DNA of 64,000 nt, from positions 157,765-221,764 of the forward strand of contig JAIBCL010000011.1 of NCBI GenBank assembly GCA_019694165.1, read 5' to 3'. How positions within the stretch are numbered: the first letter of the stretch is position 1; each line of letters starts with the position of its first letter. The stretch comes from Verrucomicrobiaceae bacterium. Its GTDB lineage: Bacteria; Verrucomicrobiota; Verrucomicrobiia; Verrucomicrobiales; Verrucomicrobiaceae. Both the position numbers and the translations under genes were made by a program. Of this stretch, positions 27,737 through 35,514 are shown one piece after another. The notes under the pieces are model-generated. The model searched no databases. It was not told the origin of the DNA and saw only the letters and a list, made by a program, of their open reading frames with translations.

Positions 27737-28693
27737 TTACTTTGCCACGCCTGCCGCCGGCTTCGCACCACCCTTGGCGGGGGCCTTCTTCGGCGCGGGC
27801 GGCACGTAGGGCGGATTCGTCCACGCACCGGGCGTGACCTGCTTGATGTTCGGCGGGATGTCGGCCTTTGCATCGCCGAGGGCCCACTTGATGCCGCCGA
27901 CAAGGATTTCCTGGAAGGTCGGGTTCGTCCAGATGTCTTCGCGGTGCCCCATCGCGGTGTAGAAGACGCGGCCATTGCCTTCCTTGCGCGCCCAGGTGCT
28001 CGGATACGGCGGGCGGCCATACATGGAACCCTGCATCGCAGGCGCATCGATCACCGTGAGCACATGCAGGTCGTCGCGGAAGTCCTTGAGCGAGTACCAC
28101 TCTTCGTGGAAAGCGAATTCCTTGCCAGCGGCCTCGAAGCCCGGGAAGGCCGGATCGACCACCGTGTTCTTCGCCTCCTGCTGCGCACCGTGGATGATGA
28201 ACTCGGAGCCGAGGCAGCGCACATAGTCGTCGGCCTTCTCGCCGTGGTTCAGGTAACGCTCGGGTCCTTTCTGCGATTCATTGTCGGTGTGGAAGGTGTC
28301 GCTCGCCGAGTGCGTGCCCACGAAGCCCTTGCCGCTGCGGATGTAGTCGAAGAGCGCCTGTTTTCCCTCCTTCGACATCGGCGGCTGGCCGTCAGTGCCC
28401 GGGCTGCACAGGTCGCCGGTGGTGTAGAAAAACACGGCGTCAAACTGCGCGAGGTAGTCCTTGCTGAACTTCGACCCGTCCTTCGAGAACTCGAACTCCC
28501 AACCATTCTTGCCGCCCAGCTCGAGGAGCACCTTCTCCGCGTGGCTCGGCTGCCCGTTCTTCCAGGAGATCACACTGTGCTCGAAGCCGCTGGACTTGGT
28601 GAAAAAGAGAATCTTGTGCTTCGCGGATGCGGAGGTGGCGGCGACACCGAACGCGGACGCAGCGACAAAGGAAAGGATGAATCGTGAGATCAT
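27737..28693 (-). CDS. Exported ThuA-domain protein
   Basis: A 318-residue protein with a signal peptide (residues 1-24) and a ThuA domain of class I glutamine amidotransferase-like fold: HKILFFTKSSGFEH, FDAVFFYTTGDL, KGFVGTHSASDTFH, and the C-terminal NGRVFYTAMGHRED with the conserved His. ThuA-like proteins are often found with trehalose or sugar-utilisation dehydrogenases and Gfo/Idh/MocA proteins in verrucomicrobia, but the biochemical activity is poorly known. The tail is Pro/Ala/Lys-rich. The start at 28693 gives a standard signal peptide, so the longer reading frame upstream is unlikely to be used. Confidence 0.8.
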   Translation of the reverse strand: MISRFILSFVAASAFGVAATSASAKHKILFFTKSSGFEHSVISWKNGQPSHAEKVLLELGGKNGWEFEFSKDGSKFSKDYLAQFDAVFFYTTGDLCSPGTDGQPPMSKEGKQALFDYIRSGKGFVGTHSASDTFHTDNESQKGPERYLNHGEKADDYVRCLGSEFIIHGAQQEAKNTVVDPAFPGFEAAGKEFAFHEEWYSLKDFRDDLHVLTVIDAPAMQGSMYGRPPYPSTWARKEGNGRVFYTAMGHREDIWTNPTFQEILVGGIKWALGDAKADIPPNIKQVTPGAWTNPPYVPPAPKKAPAKGGAKPAAGVAK

Positions 28694-28794
28694 GACCCCG
28701 GCATTAGAGCCGGTGGGCAGGGTGAGTTCAAGTGTGAACGACAAGCGCACACCACGGGCAAGGTGAACGGCCACGCCCAACCACCAACCGCCCG

Positions 28795-30876
28795 CTACTC
28801 CTTGGCCGCCGGCGACTTCACACGCGGAATCACCTGCCAATGCCCGTCGAAGAAATCGGCGGCGACGACCTTGCCGGCGCTCTCGGCGCTCGGCGCCTGT
28901 GTGATGTCAAGGATGGCCCAGTCAGGAAGCTTCGGATTTTGCAGGGAGTTGGTGCGGTCGTGGGCTTCGCGGAAGGTGAGGCCGGAGTTGATCACCACTT
29001 CGTAGCCCATTGACTTGAGCGCGGGATAGGTGAGCAACGGCACATGCGTCTTCGCATCAAATGATTGCGAGCCGATGCCAACCTTGCCTCCGCTCCACTT
29101 CACCGGCAGCGAGGCGGCGAGTTGCTTGATGCACGAGTTCGACTCTGGCGTGCCCCACAGGATCAGGCTCTGCGTCTTGCCCGCTTCATACACGTCTTTG
29201 ATCTCGGAAGCTTTTGCGACACGCGCGTCGCCGCGCATGAGGCCGCGCCAGCGCTTGAGGAAGTGCGAGGACTCGGCATTCACCCATGCATCAACGGCAT
29301 CCGAGGATGATTTGCCATCTGGCAGCACGACGAGAAAGCGCTTCATGAAGGAGGCATCCATCGGCCCGGGATGCGCGCCGGGTTTGCCGCCTTCGGGGCC
29401 TTCGTGCATGAAGGGCTGATCGTTGCCGTAGTCAGTCCATTGGCCGTTCTTTTTGATCAAGCGGCAAAGCGCGCCCTGCTCCTTCTTGCCGGGGCTGAGG
29501 AAGTTTTCCCAACCCGCTTGCTCGGGGCCGACCCTTAACTTCAACGTCGCGCCGTCGATGTTCACGGTGATGCTGCCATTGCCTTTGCGAGCCTGCGGCG
29601 GTGGGTAGAAGACGATGCGGCTGACGTTGCTCGACTTGATCTCGATGCTGCTGCCACTGGTGACCTTCGCGTCGATGCGCGCGTCCGTCCAATCGTGCTC
29701 CAGGCCATGCAGGTTCATCCATTTCACGCGGCCGTAGAACGGTGTCTTCACCTGGATGTGGATTTCGTCCGGGAAGTTGTCGCGGCCCTTCTCCACCGCC
29801 TTCTCGATCCACGCCTGAATCTCCTTCAGTGAATCGGGATGATACTTGTGCGGCATCTGCGCGCCGATGAGATACGGAGGCTTGATGCCTTCCTTCGCGA
29901 GCACGCCATACATGTATTCGCCGGTGGCGCGCTGCGGATCGACCTCGCCGCTGTAGCAGATGAGCGGCACGTTGAAGAAGTTCCGCGCGTAATCGGGCAC
30001 GTCATACACGCCCCATAGCGTTTGCTCATACCAGTTCGGATAAGTCTCCGGCGTGAGCTTGGTGTAGTTCTTCACGTCGGCAAAACCAGCGCCGGTGTGA
30101 ACGGCGGCCCACTGATCGGGATAGTGCGCGCCGAGATGCCAGGCGCCTGCGCCGCCCATGCTGAAGCCGGCGAGGGCGATGCGGTTGTGATCCACATTGA
30201 AGCGCGCGATGGCGTCATCGCGCGACTCGAAGACATCCGTTTCACCCGCGCTTTTCCAGCCGTTGCAGTAACGACCAAACGGATGAATCACGATGGTGCC
30301 CTTGGGCTGAAACTGTCCCGGCTTCTTCGCCATCAAGCGCGAGTAAACGAAGGGCAAATCCGTGCTCGTATCGCCGCGACCGTGCAGCCAGATCCACATC
30401 GGCACAGGCTTCGTGTCCTTGCCGAACTCCAGCCCCTCGGGCACCTCGACACCATATGGCTGCGGCGAGTCGTCGATCTTCGAATAGAAGCCCAGAACCT
30501 TCTGCCCGCTGCCGTCCATCCACGGCGTTTTGTTTTCCTTGAGCGAGGCGATCCGCTTTGCGGCCTCATCGAGCAGTGCGTGCGCCTTCTTCACGCCATC
30601 CTCGGGCTTCTTGTCATACCACTCGTGAAACTCCAAGGCATAACGCACGGCTTTGATGAAGATGTCAGCATCGGCGGCACGCGGATGGTTCTTTACGGCG
30701 GCAAACTGTGCGGTCACTTCGGCGAGAGGCTTCTCGATGGCGCTCTGCTGCTCGGTGCTGAGGTCAGACGTGGGCTTCGGTGGCAGCGAGCCTTTGAAGG
30801 AAGCGGTGGCACCGTTGGGAGATAGCTGGGCAAAGGTGGAAGATGCGATGAAGGCAAGGAGTAAGGGGGAACGCAT
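28795..30876 (-). CDS. Exported alpha/beta-hydrolase (esterase/peptidase-like)
   Basis: A 693-residue exported protein with a signal peptide (residues 1-16). The central domain has an alpha/beta-hydrolase fold: oxyanion-region WIWLHGRGD, nucleophile elbow GFSMGGAGAW, and a later MPHKYHPDS carrying the probable catalytic His. A helical N-terminal region (about 40-120) and a C-terminal domain of about 250 residues with beta strands (SITVNIDGATLKL) surround it. It resembles poly-lactone/feruloyl-esterase-like and prolyl-oligopeptidase-like proteins of verrucomicrobia. The substrate is not evident. A 101-bp gap without features separates it from the ThuA gene downstream. Confidence 0.7.
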   Translation of the reverse strand: MRSPLLLAFIASSTFAQLSPNGATASFKGSLPPKPTSDLSTEQQSAIEKPLAEVTAQFAAVKNHPRAADADIFIKAVRYALEFHEWYDKKPEDGVKKAHALLDEAAKRIASLKENKTPWMDGSGQKVLGFYSKIDDSPQPYGVEVPEGLEFGKDTKPVPMWIWLHGRGDTSTDLPFVYSRLMAKKPGQFQPKGTIVIHPFGRYCNGWKSAGETDVFESRDDAIARFNVDHNRIALAGFSMGGAGAWHLGAHYPDQWAAVHTGAGFADVKNYTKLTPETYPNWYEQTLWGVYDVPDYARNFFNVPLICYSGEVDPQRATGEYMYGVLAKEGIKPPYLIGAQMPHKYHPDSLKEIQAWIEKAVEKGRDNFPDEIHIQVKTPFYGRVKWMNLHGLEHDWTDARIDAKVTSGSSIEIKSSNVSRIVFYPPPQARKGNGSITVNIDGATLKLRVGPEQAGWENFLSPGKKEQGALCRLIKKNGQWTDYGNDQPFMHEGPEGGKPGAHPGPMDASFMKRFLVVLPDGKSSSDAVDAWVNAESSHFLKRWRGLMRGDARVAKASEIKDVYEAGKTQSLILWGTPESNSCIKQLAASLPVKWSGGKVGIGSQSFDAKTHVPLLTYPALKSMGYEVVINSGLTFREAHDRTNSLQNPKLPDWAILDITQAPSAESAGKVVAADFFDGHWQVIPRVKSPAAKE

Positions 30877-30991
30877 GGCACAGATATTCGGAGTTCAGGA
30901 GTCAGTGTTCAGTGACAAGTTTGAACGCTCCCGCAGCGGAATCTTCTGCAAGAAATCCGGGAACCAAGGACTCAAAAACCAGTAACCAAGT

Positions 30992-32359
30992 TCACTTCAT
31001 CGGCTCCATGTAATACATGGCATCCGTGATGGCGCGGGCCTGATCCATGGGCATTCGCTTTAGCGCGTGCTCGGCTCCCCATGAATCGGAGAAGAGGATT
31101 TCGTTGGTCTTGAGATTGTAGCCGATGATCAGCCGCATGTGGCCGCTCACGCCTTTTTGCGGAATTTCCGGTTCGGGCAGCAGTCCCACCTGCACGCACC
31201 ACATGACGGGGATTCCCTGGCCGATCAGGGTCTCGACAATTCGTTGAAATTTGCCGTAGCCCGACTTGTCCTTCTCGGTCTTCACGACCTTCAGCGTCTC
31301 TCCATCCATCTGCTCATAGATTTCATCGATGTAGATCGTGCCGGAGTTCGCATGCTTGATCTCTTTTGCTCCGCGTTTCTTGGCTTCACGGTTGTAGTCG
31401 GAGTCGATCATCTTCAGCCACTTCCTGAAATCCCACTCTTCGGCCACTCTCATGCGAAAGCGGAACCGGCCTTCAAGCTTGTTGAGTGCTTCGTACATCT
31501 TGTCGGGGCTGGTGCCGCTTTTGCCGTCGGTTCCAGTGCCGGCGGCTTGCGCCATCTCGTTTTGGTCCACGGCCATGCCGAGGTAGCGAAACATGCGCTC
31601 AGCCGTGGCCACCACGCAGTATCCCTTCGGCCCCTGGTCCACCATCGGCACGTTCAGGATGACCACGTCGCCGTTGTCTTGCTTCTTCACGTTGGCAACG
31701 AGCGAGGCCTTCGTGACAGGCGCGGAGCCAGAGATGCTCGCGGTGGACACAGCGGACGCTCCGCCGGAGCCTTTGCCATCGCTCGCGCCGATGTTTGCAA
31801 TGCGCAGCCGGATGAACTCGGGCCTGAAGTCAATGTTCCGTGACTTGACCTCCTTCTGAAAGCTGTACTCCAGCAGATACGCCGAAGGCTGCTTCATCCA
31901 CACGAAGCCAACGGCGTTGACCGCGGACTTGTCGGCGCGCGGTACGGGCTGCACGCCGAGCCTCCGGGTCAGCGCATCGCGGATGCCCGTGGCTTTCTTT
32001 TCGAAATCCTCCTTGCGGCCGAATTGCTCGCTGCTGTCGCCCCGGTTGTAGAGGGACAGGCTCACGCGCGCCAGATGATCCTCTTTGAAATCGACCACGG
32101 CCTCCTTCAGCGTCATCTCGCCGTTGTAGATGCTCAGGCCGTCGCCGAAGAAGCGAGCGCTTTCCTTGGCGGCGGAGAGCCATTCGAAGCGCGACTTCTC
32201 AAACTGGGCCTCAAACTCCTTTGTGGTCATCTTCCACGCAGACTCGGCCGTGACGAGTGCATCGAGCGGCCTGGGTTCCGATGGTGCCCGGCTCGTCTGT
32301 GCTTGGGAAGTGGTGACGAGGGCTAGTGCGACGATCCAATGCTGCGGTCGGGTGTTCAT
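30992..32359 (-). CDS. Exported C39-like papain-fold peptidase
   Basis: A 455-residue exported protein (signal peptide about 1-19). The N-terminal 200 residues are of unknown fold. The C-terminal half has a C39-like cysteine-peptidase arrangement: VPMVDQGPKGYCVVATAERMF, with Gln and the catalytic Cys, then KGVSGHMRLIIGYN with the catalytic His, and ILFSDSWG with the third polar residue as Asp. The order Q, C, H, D fits papain-like peptidases. Such proteins are common and poorly studied in PVC bacteria. The start at 32359 was chosen for the signal peptide. It lies 86 bp downstream of the DUF1501 gene. Confidence 0.65.
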   Translation of the reverse strand: MNTRPQHWIVALALVTTSQAQTSRAPSEPRPLDALVTAESAWKMTTKEFEAQFEKSRFEWLSAAKESARFFGDGLSIYNGEMTLKEAVVDFKEDHLARVSLSLYNRGDSSEQFGRKEDFEKKATGIRDALTRRLGVQPVPRADKSAVNAVGFVWMKQPSAYLLEYSFQKEVKSRNIDFRPEFIRLRIANIGASDGKGSGGASAVSTASISGSAPVTKASLVANVKKQDNGDVVILNVPMVDQGPKGYCVVATAERMFRYLGMAVDQNEMAQAAGTGTDGKSGTSPDKMYEALNKLEGRFRFRMRVAEEWDFRKWLKMIDSDYNREAKKRGAKEIKHANSGTIYIDEIYEQMDGETLKVVKTEKDKSGYGKFQRIVETLIGQGIPVMWCVQVGLLPEPEIPQKGVSGHMRLIIGYNLKTNEILFSDSWGAEHALKRMPMDQARAITDAMYYMEPMK

Positions 32360-32445
32360 GCAAGGAGCTGATTTCCGGCGAGTATGCAAAATGCGCCCGA
32401 TAGTGTCCAGACAATCATTTGCCACTCGCAAGCGGGCCGCTCTGC

Positions 32446-33849
32446 TCACGCAAGGATGTCCTTGATCACCTTCGGGCCTTCAACTCCGCTGAGTCGCGCG
32501 TCCAGTCCCTGGAACTTGAAGGTGAATGCCTCGTGATTGATGCCGAGTTGATGCAGCATCGTGGCGTGAAGATCATGCACGGTCGTGATCTTCTCCACGG
32601 CGGCGTAGCCGAGGTCATCGGTCGCGCCGTGGACGATGCCGCCTTGGATGCCTGCTCCAGCGAGCCACACGGACATTGCTTTGTTGTGATGATCACGGCC
32701 GCTGCCGCCTTGTGACATCGGTGTGCGGCCAAACTCACCGGCCCACACAATGAGCGTGTCCTCGAACATGCCGCGCTGCTTCAGATCCGTGATGAGCGCC
32801 ATGCATGCGCGGTCGATTTCTTCCGCCTTCAGCGCCACGCCTTCCTTCACGCCGCCGTGATGATCCCAGTCCTTGTGATAGAGCTGGATGAATCGCACTC
32901 CACGCTCGGCGAGACGACGCGCGAGCAGGCAGTTCGACGCGAACGAGCCATCGCCCGGCTGGCAGCCGTAGAGTTCGAGCGATTTGCCTTCCTTGCTGAT
33001 GTCCATCAGGTCCGGCACGCTCGCCTGCATCTGGAAGGCCATCTCGTATTGCGCGATGCGCGTTGCCACTTCGGGATCATCGACGAGCGCGTTACGCTGT
33101 TTGTTGAGCGCATTGATCGCCTGCACATCCGCGTTCTGCTGCTCGCGCGAGATGCCGCCGGGATTCGTGAGATACAAAACTGGATCGCCTTTCGCGCGCA
33201 GTTGCACGCCTTGATACTTCGATGGCAGAAAGCCGCTGCTCCACTGCCGCGCTGCGATTGGCTGGTTTTGCCCGCCTTTGCCCAGCGACGTGAGCACCAC
33301 AAAGCCCGGCAAATCCGCCGCTTCGGTGCCGAGTCCATACGTCACCCACGCGCCCATGCTCGGCCGACCGGCGATCTGCGAGCCCGTGTTCATGAACATG
33401 TGCGCCGGATCGTGATTGATCGCATCTGTCGTCATCGAGCGGATGAGGCAGATGTCATCGATCACCGAGCCGATCTGCGGAAACAACGAGCAAATCTCGA
33501 TCTGGTTCTTCCCGAACTTCGCGAAAGGATGCTGCGGCCCGAAGCAGTTCAGCGGCTTGCCTTGAAGCTGCGCGAGCTGCTGGCCCTTCGTCATGCTCTC
33601 CGGCATCGGCTTCCCATGCATCTCCGCGAGCTTCGGCTTCGGATCAAAGGTCTCCAAGTGCGACGGCCCGCCTGCCATCGTCAGCCAGATGACTCGCTTC
33701 GCCTTCTGCGGCAGCGGCAGGGTCTTGAGCACGCCCGGCGAAGCATGCGCCTCATCCATCAAAGAAGCTAGCGCCACGGCGCCAAGCCCCTTCGAGGTTC
33801 CGCCCAGGAATGCACGACGTGTCTGCTGCGCGATGGAAAAAGGATTCAT
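32446..33849 (-). CDS. DUF1501 protein with Tat signal
   Basis: A 467-residue protein with a twin-arginine-type N-terminus (TRRAFLGGTSKGLGAVALASL) and the alkaline-phosphatase-superfamily-like DUF1501 domain: WLTMAGGPSHLETFDPKP, IRSMTTDAINHDPAHMFMNTG, and VWAGEFGRTPMSQGGSGRDHH near the C-terminus. These proteins are numerous in planctomycetes and verrucomicrobia and are usually found immediately beside a DUF1549/DUF1553 cytochrome-like gene. No such partner lies next to it here. The ATG at 33849 is used; a GTG one codon upstream is possible. Function unknown, likely periplasmic hydrolysis of esters or sulfates. Confidence 0.85.
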   Translation of the reverse strand: MNPFSIAQQTRRAFLGGTSKGLGAVALASLMDEAHASPGVLKTLPLPQKAKRVIWLTMAGGPSHLETFDPKPKLAEMHGKPMPESMTKGQQLAQLQGKPLNCFGPQHPFAKFGKNQIEICSLFPQIGSVIDDICLIRSMTTDAINHDPAHMFMNTGSQIAGRPSMGAWVTYGLGTEAADLPGFVVLTSLGKGGQNQPIAARQWSSGFLPSKYQGVQLRAKGDPVLYLTNPGGISREQQNADVQAINALNKQRNALVDDPEVATRIAQYEMAFQMQASVPDLMDISKEGKSLELYGCQPGDGSFASNCLLARRLAERGVRFIQLYHKDWDHHGGVKEGVALKAEEIDRACMALITDLKQRGMFEDTLIVWAGEFGRTPMSQGGSGRDHHNKAMSVWLAGAGIQGGIVHGATDDLGYAAVEKITTVHDLHATMLHQLGINHEAFTFKFQGLDARLSGVEGPKVIKDILA

Positions 33850-33923
33850 CACACGAACTTACGAATCATGGCCCGTGAATCTTCGTGCCGTGACGAAGTC
33901 ACCTCGACGCCTGTTGGTCAACC

Positions 33924-34070
33924 GGGCTTACGCATGAATTGCTTCTGAGTGAATTCCCACGGATTCACGACGACCACGGATTGGACTTCTTCTGGACCCA
34001 TCTGTGGAATCCTGAATCGCGGGGCAAATCATAGATTTGGGGCTTTCGCCTTCGGTTCACGCGTAAGGCT
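33924..34070. repeat. Dispersed MITE-like repeat, copy 2
   Basis: A 147-bp copy of the element at 25785-25977. The left end GGGCTTACGCATGA is perfect against the right end of copy 1, and the right end (TTCACGCGTAAGGCT) is a degraded form. Shared internal landmarks are TTCTGAGTGAATTCCC, GACCACGGATTGGACTTC, TGTGGAATCCTGAATC and the hairpin CAAATC-ATA-GATTTG. It lies in the gap between the DUF1501 start and the cysteine desulfurase stop. Confidence 0.7.
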
Positions 34071-34077
34071 TGGTTCG

Positions 34078-35346
34078 TCAATCAGGCGCGGAGACGACCA
34101 CCGGCCCTTCGTCACCGTCCTTGAGCGCGCGGAGCTTTCCCGCGGCAGCGATGACAGAGGCGGCGGCGGCGTGCGCCTCGGCTTCCGTGTTGAAGCGGGA
34201 GAAGGAGAAGCGCAGCGTGGAGGCGGCGTGCGCGGCATCGAGGCCCATGGCTTCGAGCACCGGTGACGGATGGACCGCGCCGGCGTGGCAGGCCGAGCCT
34301 GCGGAGCAGCAGACGCCTTCTGCATCCAGCAGGATGAGCATCCCCGCCGCATCCACGCCCGGCAGGCAGAAGCTCGACGTCGCACCGCTGCGCCGTGCGC
34401 CGGCTGCATTCAAAGCACGGGTGCTCCCGCCGTCCACCACCCCCGGGCCACCTTGCCCACTTCCGCGGACTCGCGTGTCCGCGGTGTTCGTGGTGCAAAA
34501 TGCGCCCGGCAGCGCGGCGAGAACTTGTTTTTCGAAGGCATCGCGCAATGCGGCGACGCGCGCGGTGGTGCCGTCGGCAAGCTGGCGCTGCATCAATTCG
34601 GCGGCCACACCGAGACCGATGATGCCCGGCACGTTCTCAGTGCCGCTGCGCCGCCCGTGCTCCTGGCCGCCGCCGAGCATCCAGGGGCGGAAGCGCACGC
34701 GCCGGCTCACGAAAAGCGCGCCCACGCCCTTCGGCGCATGAATCTTGTGGCCGCTCAGCGAGACGTAGTCCACCGGCACCGAGGCGAGATCGATTCCCAC
34801 TTTGCCCACGGCCTGCACGGCATCCGTGTGGATCAGCACGCCGGCAGCGTGTGCGATGCGGACGACGTCATGCATCGGCGCGAGCGCGCCGGTTTCATTG
34901 TTCGCCCACATGATGGAGGCCAGCGCCACATCGGGCTGTGCCACCGCCTGCTCGAATGCGGCGAGGTCGATCACGCCATCCCTGCCCACCGGCACACGAG
35001 TGACCGAACCGCCTTCCTGTTCCCAGCGCAGGGCGGGCTCCATCACCGCCGGATGCTCCGTCGCGCCGATCACGAGCCGCCTTCGCGACGGCCAGCTCAG
35101 CGCGCGCGCCGACTCGATGACGGCGTTGTCCGCTTCCGTGCCACCGCTGGTGAACACGATCTCCTCCGGCGTGGCACTCAGCAGGCGTGCCACACATGCG
35201 CGCGCCTCGTCGAGAGCGGCGCGCACCGCCCGCGCACCACGATACGCAGACGAAGGATTCTCGTGCCTGCCGCGCAGAAACGGCAGCATGGCATCCAGCA
35301 CGGCGGGATCGACGGGCGTGGTGGCGTTGTTGTCCAGGTAGATCAC
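34078..35346 (-). CDS. Cysteine desulfurase (NifS/IscS family)
   Basis: A 422-residue PLP enzyme that takes sulfur from cysteine for Fe-S cluster, thiolation or cofactor synthesis. The N-terminus IYLDNNATTPVDP, ATEHPAV, WANNETGA, HTDAVQAVGK and the PLP lysine in SLSGHKIHAPKG (K201) are all present, as is the sulfur-accepting Cys in SAGSACHAG (C353). It is about 30-40 residues longer than typical members, owing to an extra segment at residues 285-312 (listed separately). The gene starts with GTG. No iscU or sufE neighbour is seen, so its specific role (IscS, NifS or SufS-like) is not assigned. Confidence 0.9.
   Translation of the reverse strand: MIYLDNNATTPVDPAVLDAMLPFLRGRHENPSSAYRGARAVRAALDEARACVARLLSATPEEIVFTSGGTEADNAVIESARALSWPSRRRLVIGATEHPAVMEPALRWEQEGGSVTRVPVGRDGVIDLAAFEQAVAQPDVALASIMWANNETGALAPMHDVVRIAHAAGVLIHTDAVQAVGKVGIDLASVPVDYVSLSGHKIHAPKGVGALFVSRRVRFRPWMLGGGQEHGRRSGTENVPGIIGLGVAAELMQRQLADGTTARVAALRDAFEKQVLAALPGAFCTTNTADTRVRGSGQGGPGVVDGGSTRALNAAGARRSGATSSFCLPGVDAAGMLILLDAEGVCCSAGSACHAGAVHPSPVLEAMGLDAAHAASTLRFSFSRFNTEAEAHAAAASVIAAAGKLRALKDGDEGPVVVSAPD
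34411..34494 (-). repeat. Palindromic sequence inserted in frame in the cysteine desulfurase gene
   Basis: Codons 285-312 of the desulfurase encode a Gly/Arg/Thr-rich stretch (TTNTADTRVRGSGQGG and onward) that has no counterpart in the family; the surrounding residues ALPGAFC and NAAGARRSGATSSF are what the family shows. The DNA contains the hairpin CCGCGGAC-TCGCGT-GTCCGCGG (34463-34484). The reading frame is preserved across 84 bp. I infer a repeat insertion. Confidence 0.55.
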
Positions 35347-35514
35347 GGGTGATGGATGGCAAGATCGTGGACGATGGATGGTGGATGGTCAAACGGCGGT
35401 GCGCGCACGCAGCGCCCTCGGACCGCGGCGGCGAAGACACCGGGCCGGTTCCGCGCCCCGCGCACGGCCGCAATCGCTGAAACTGCGCGCCACGGCCGCC
35501 CGTTTGTGCGGACG

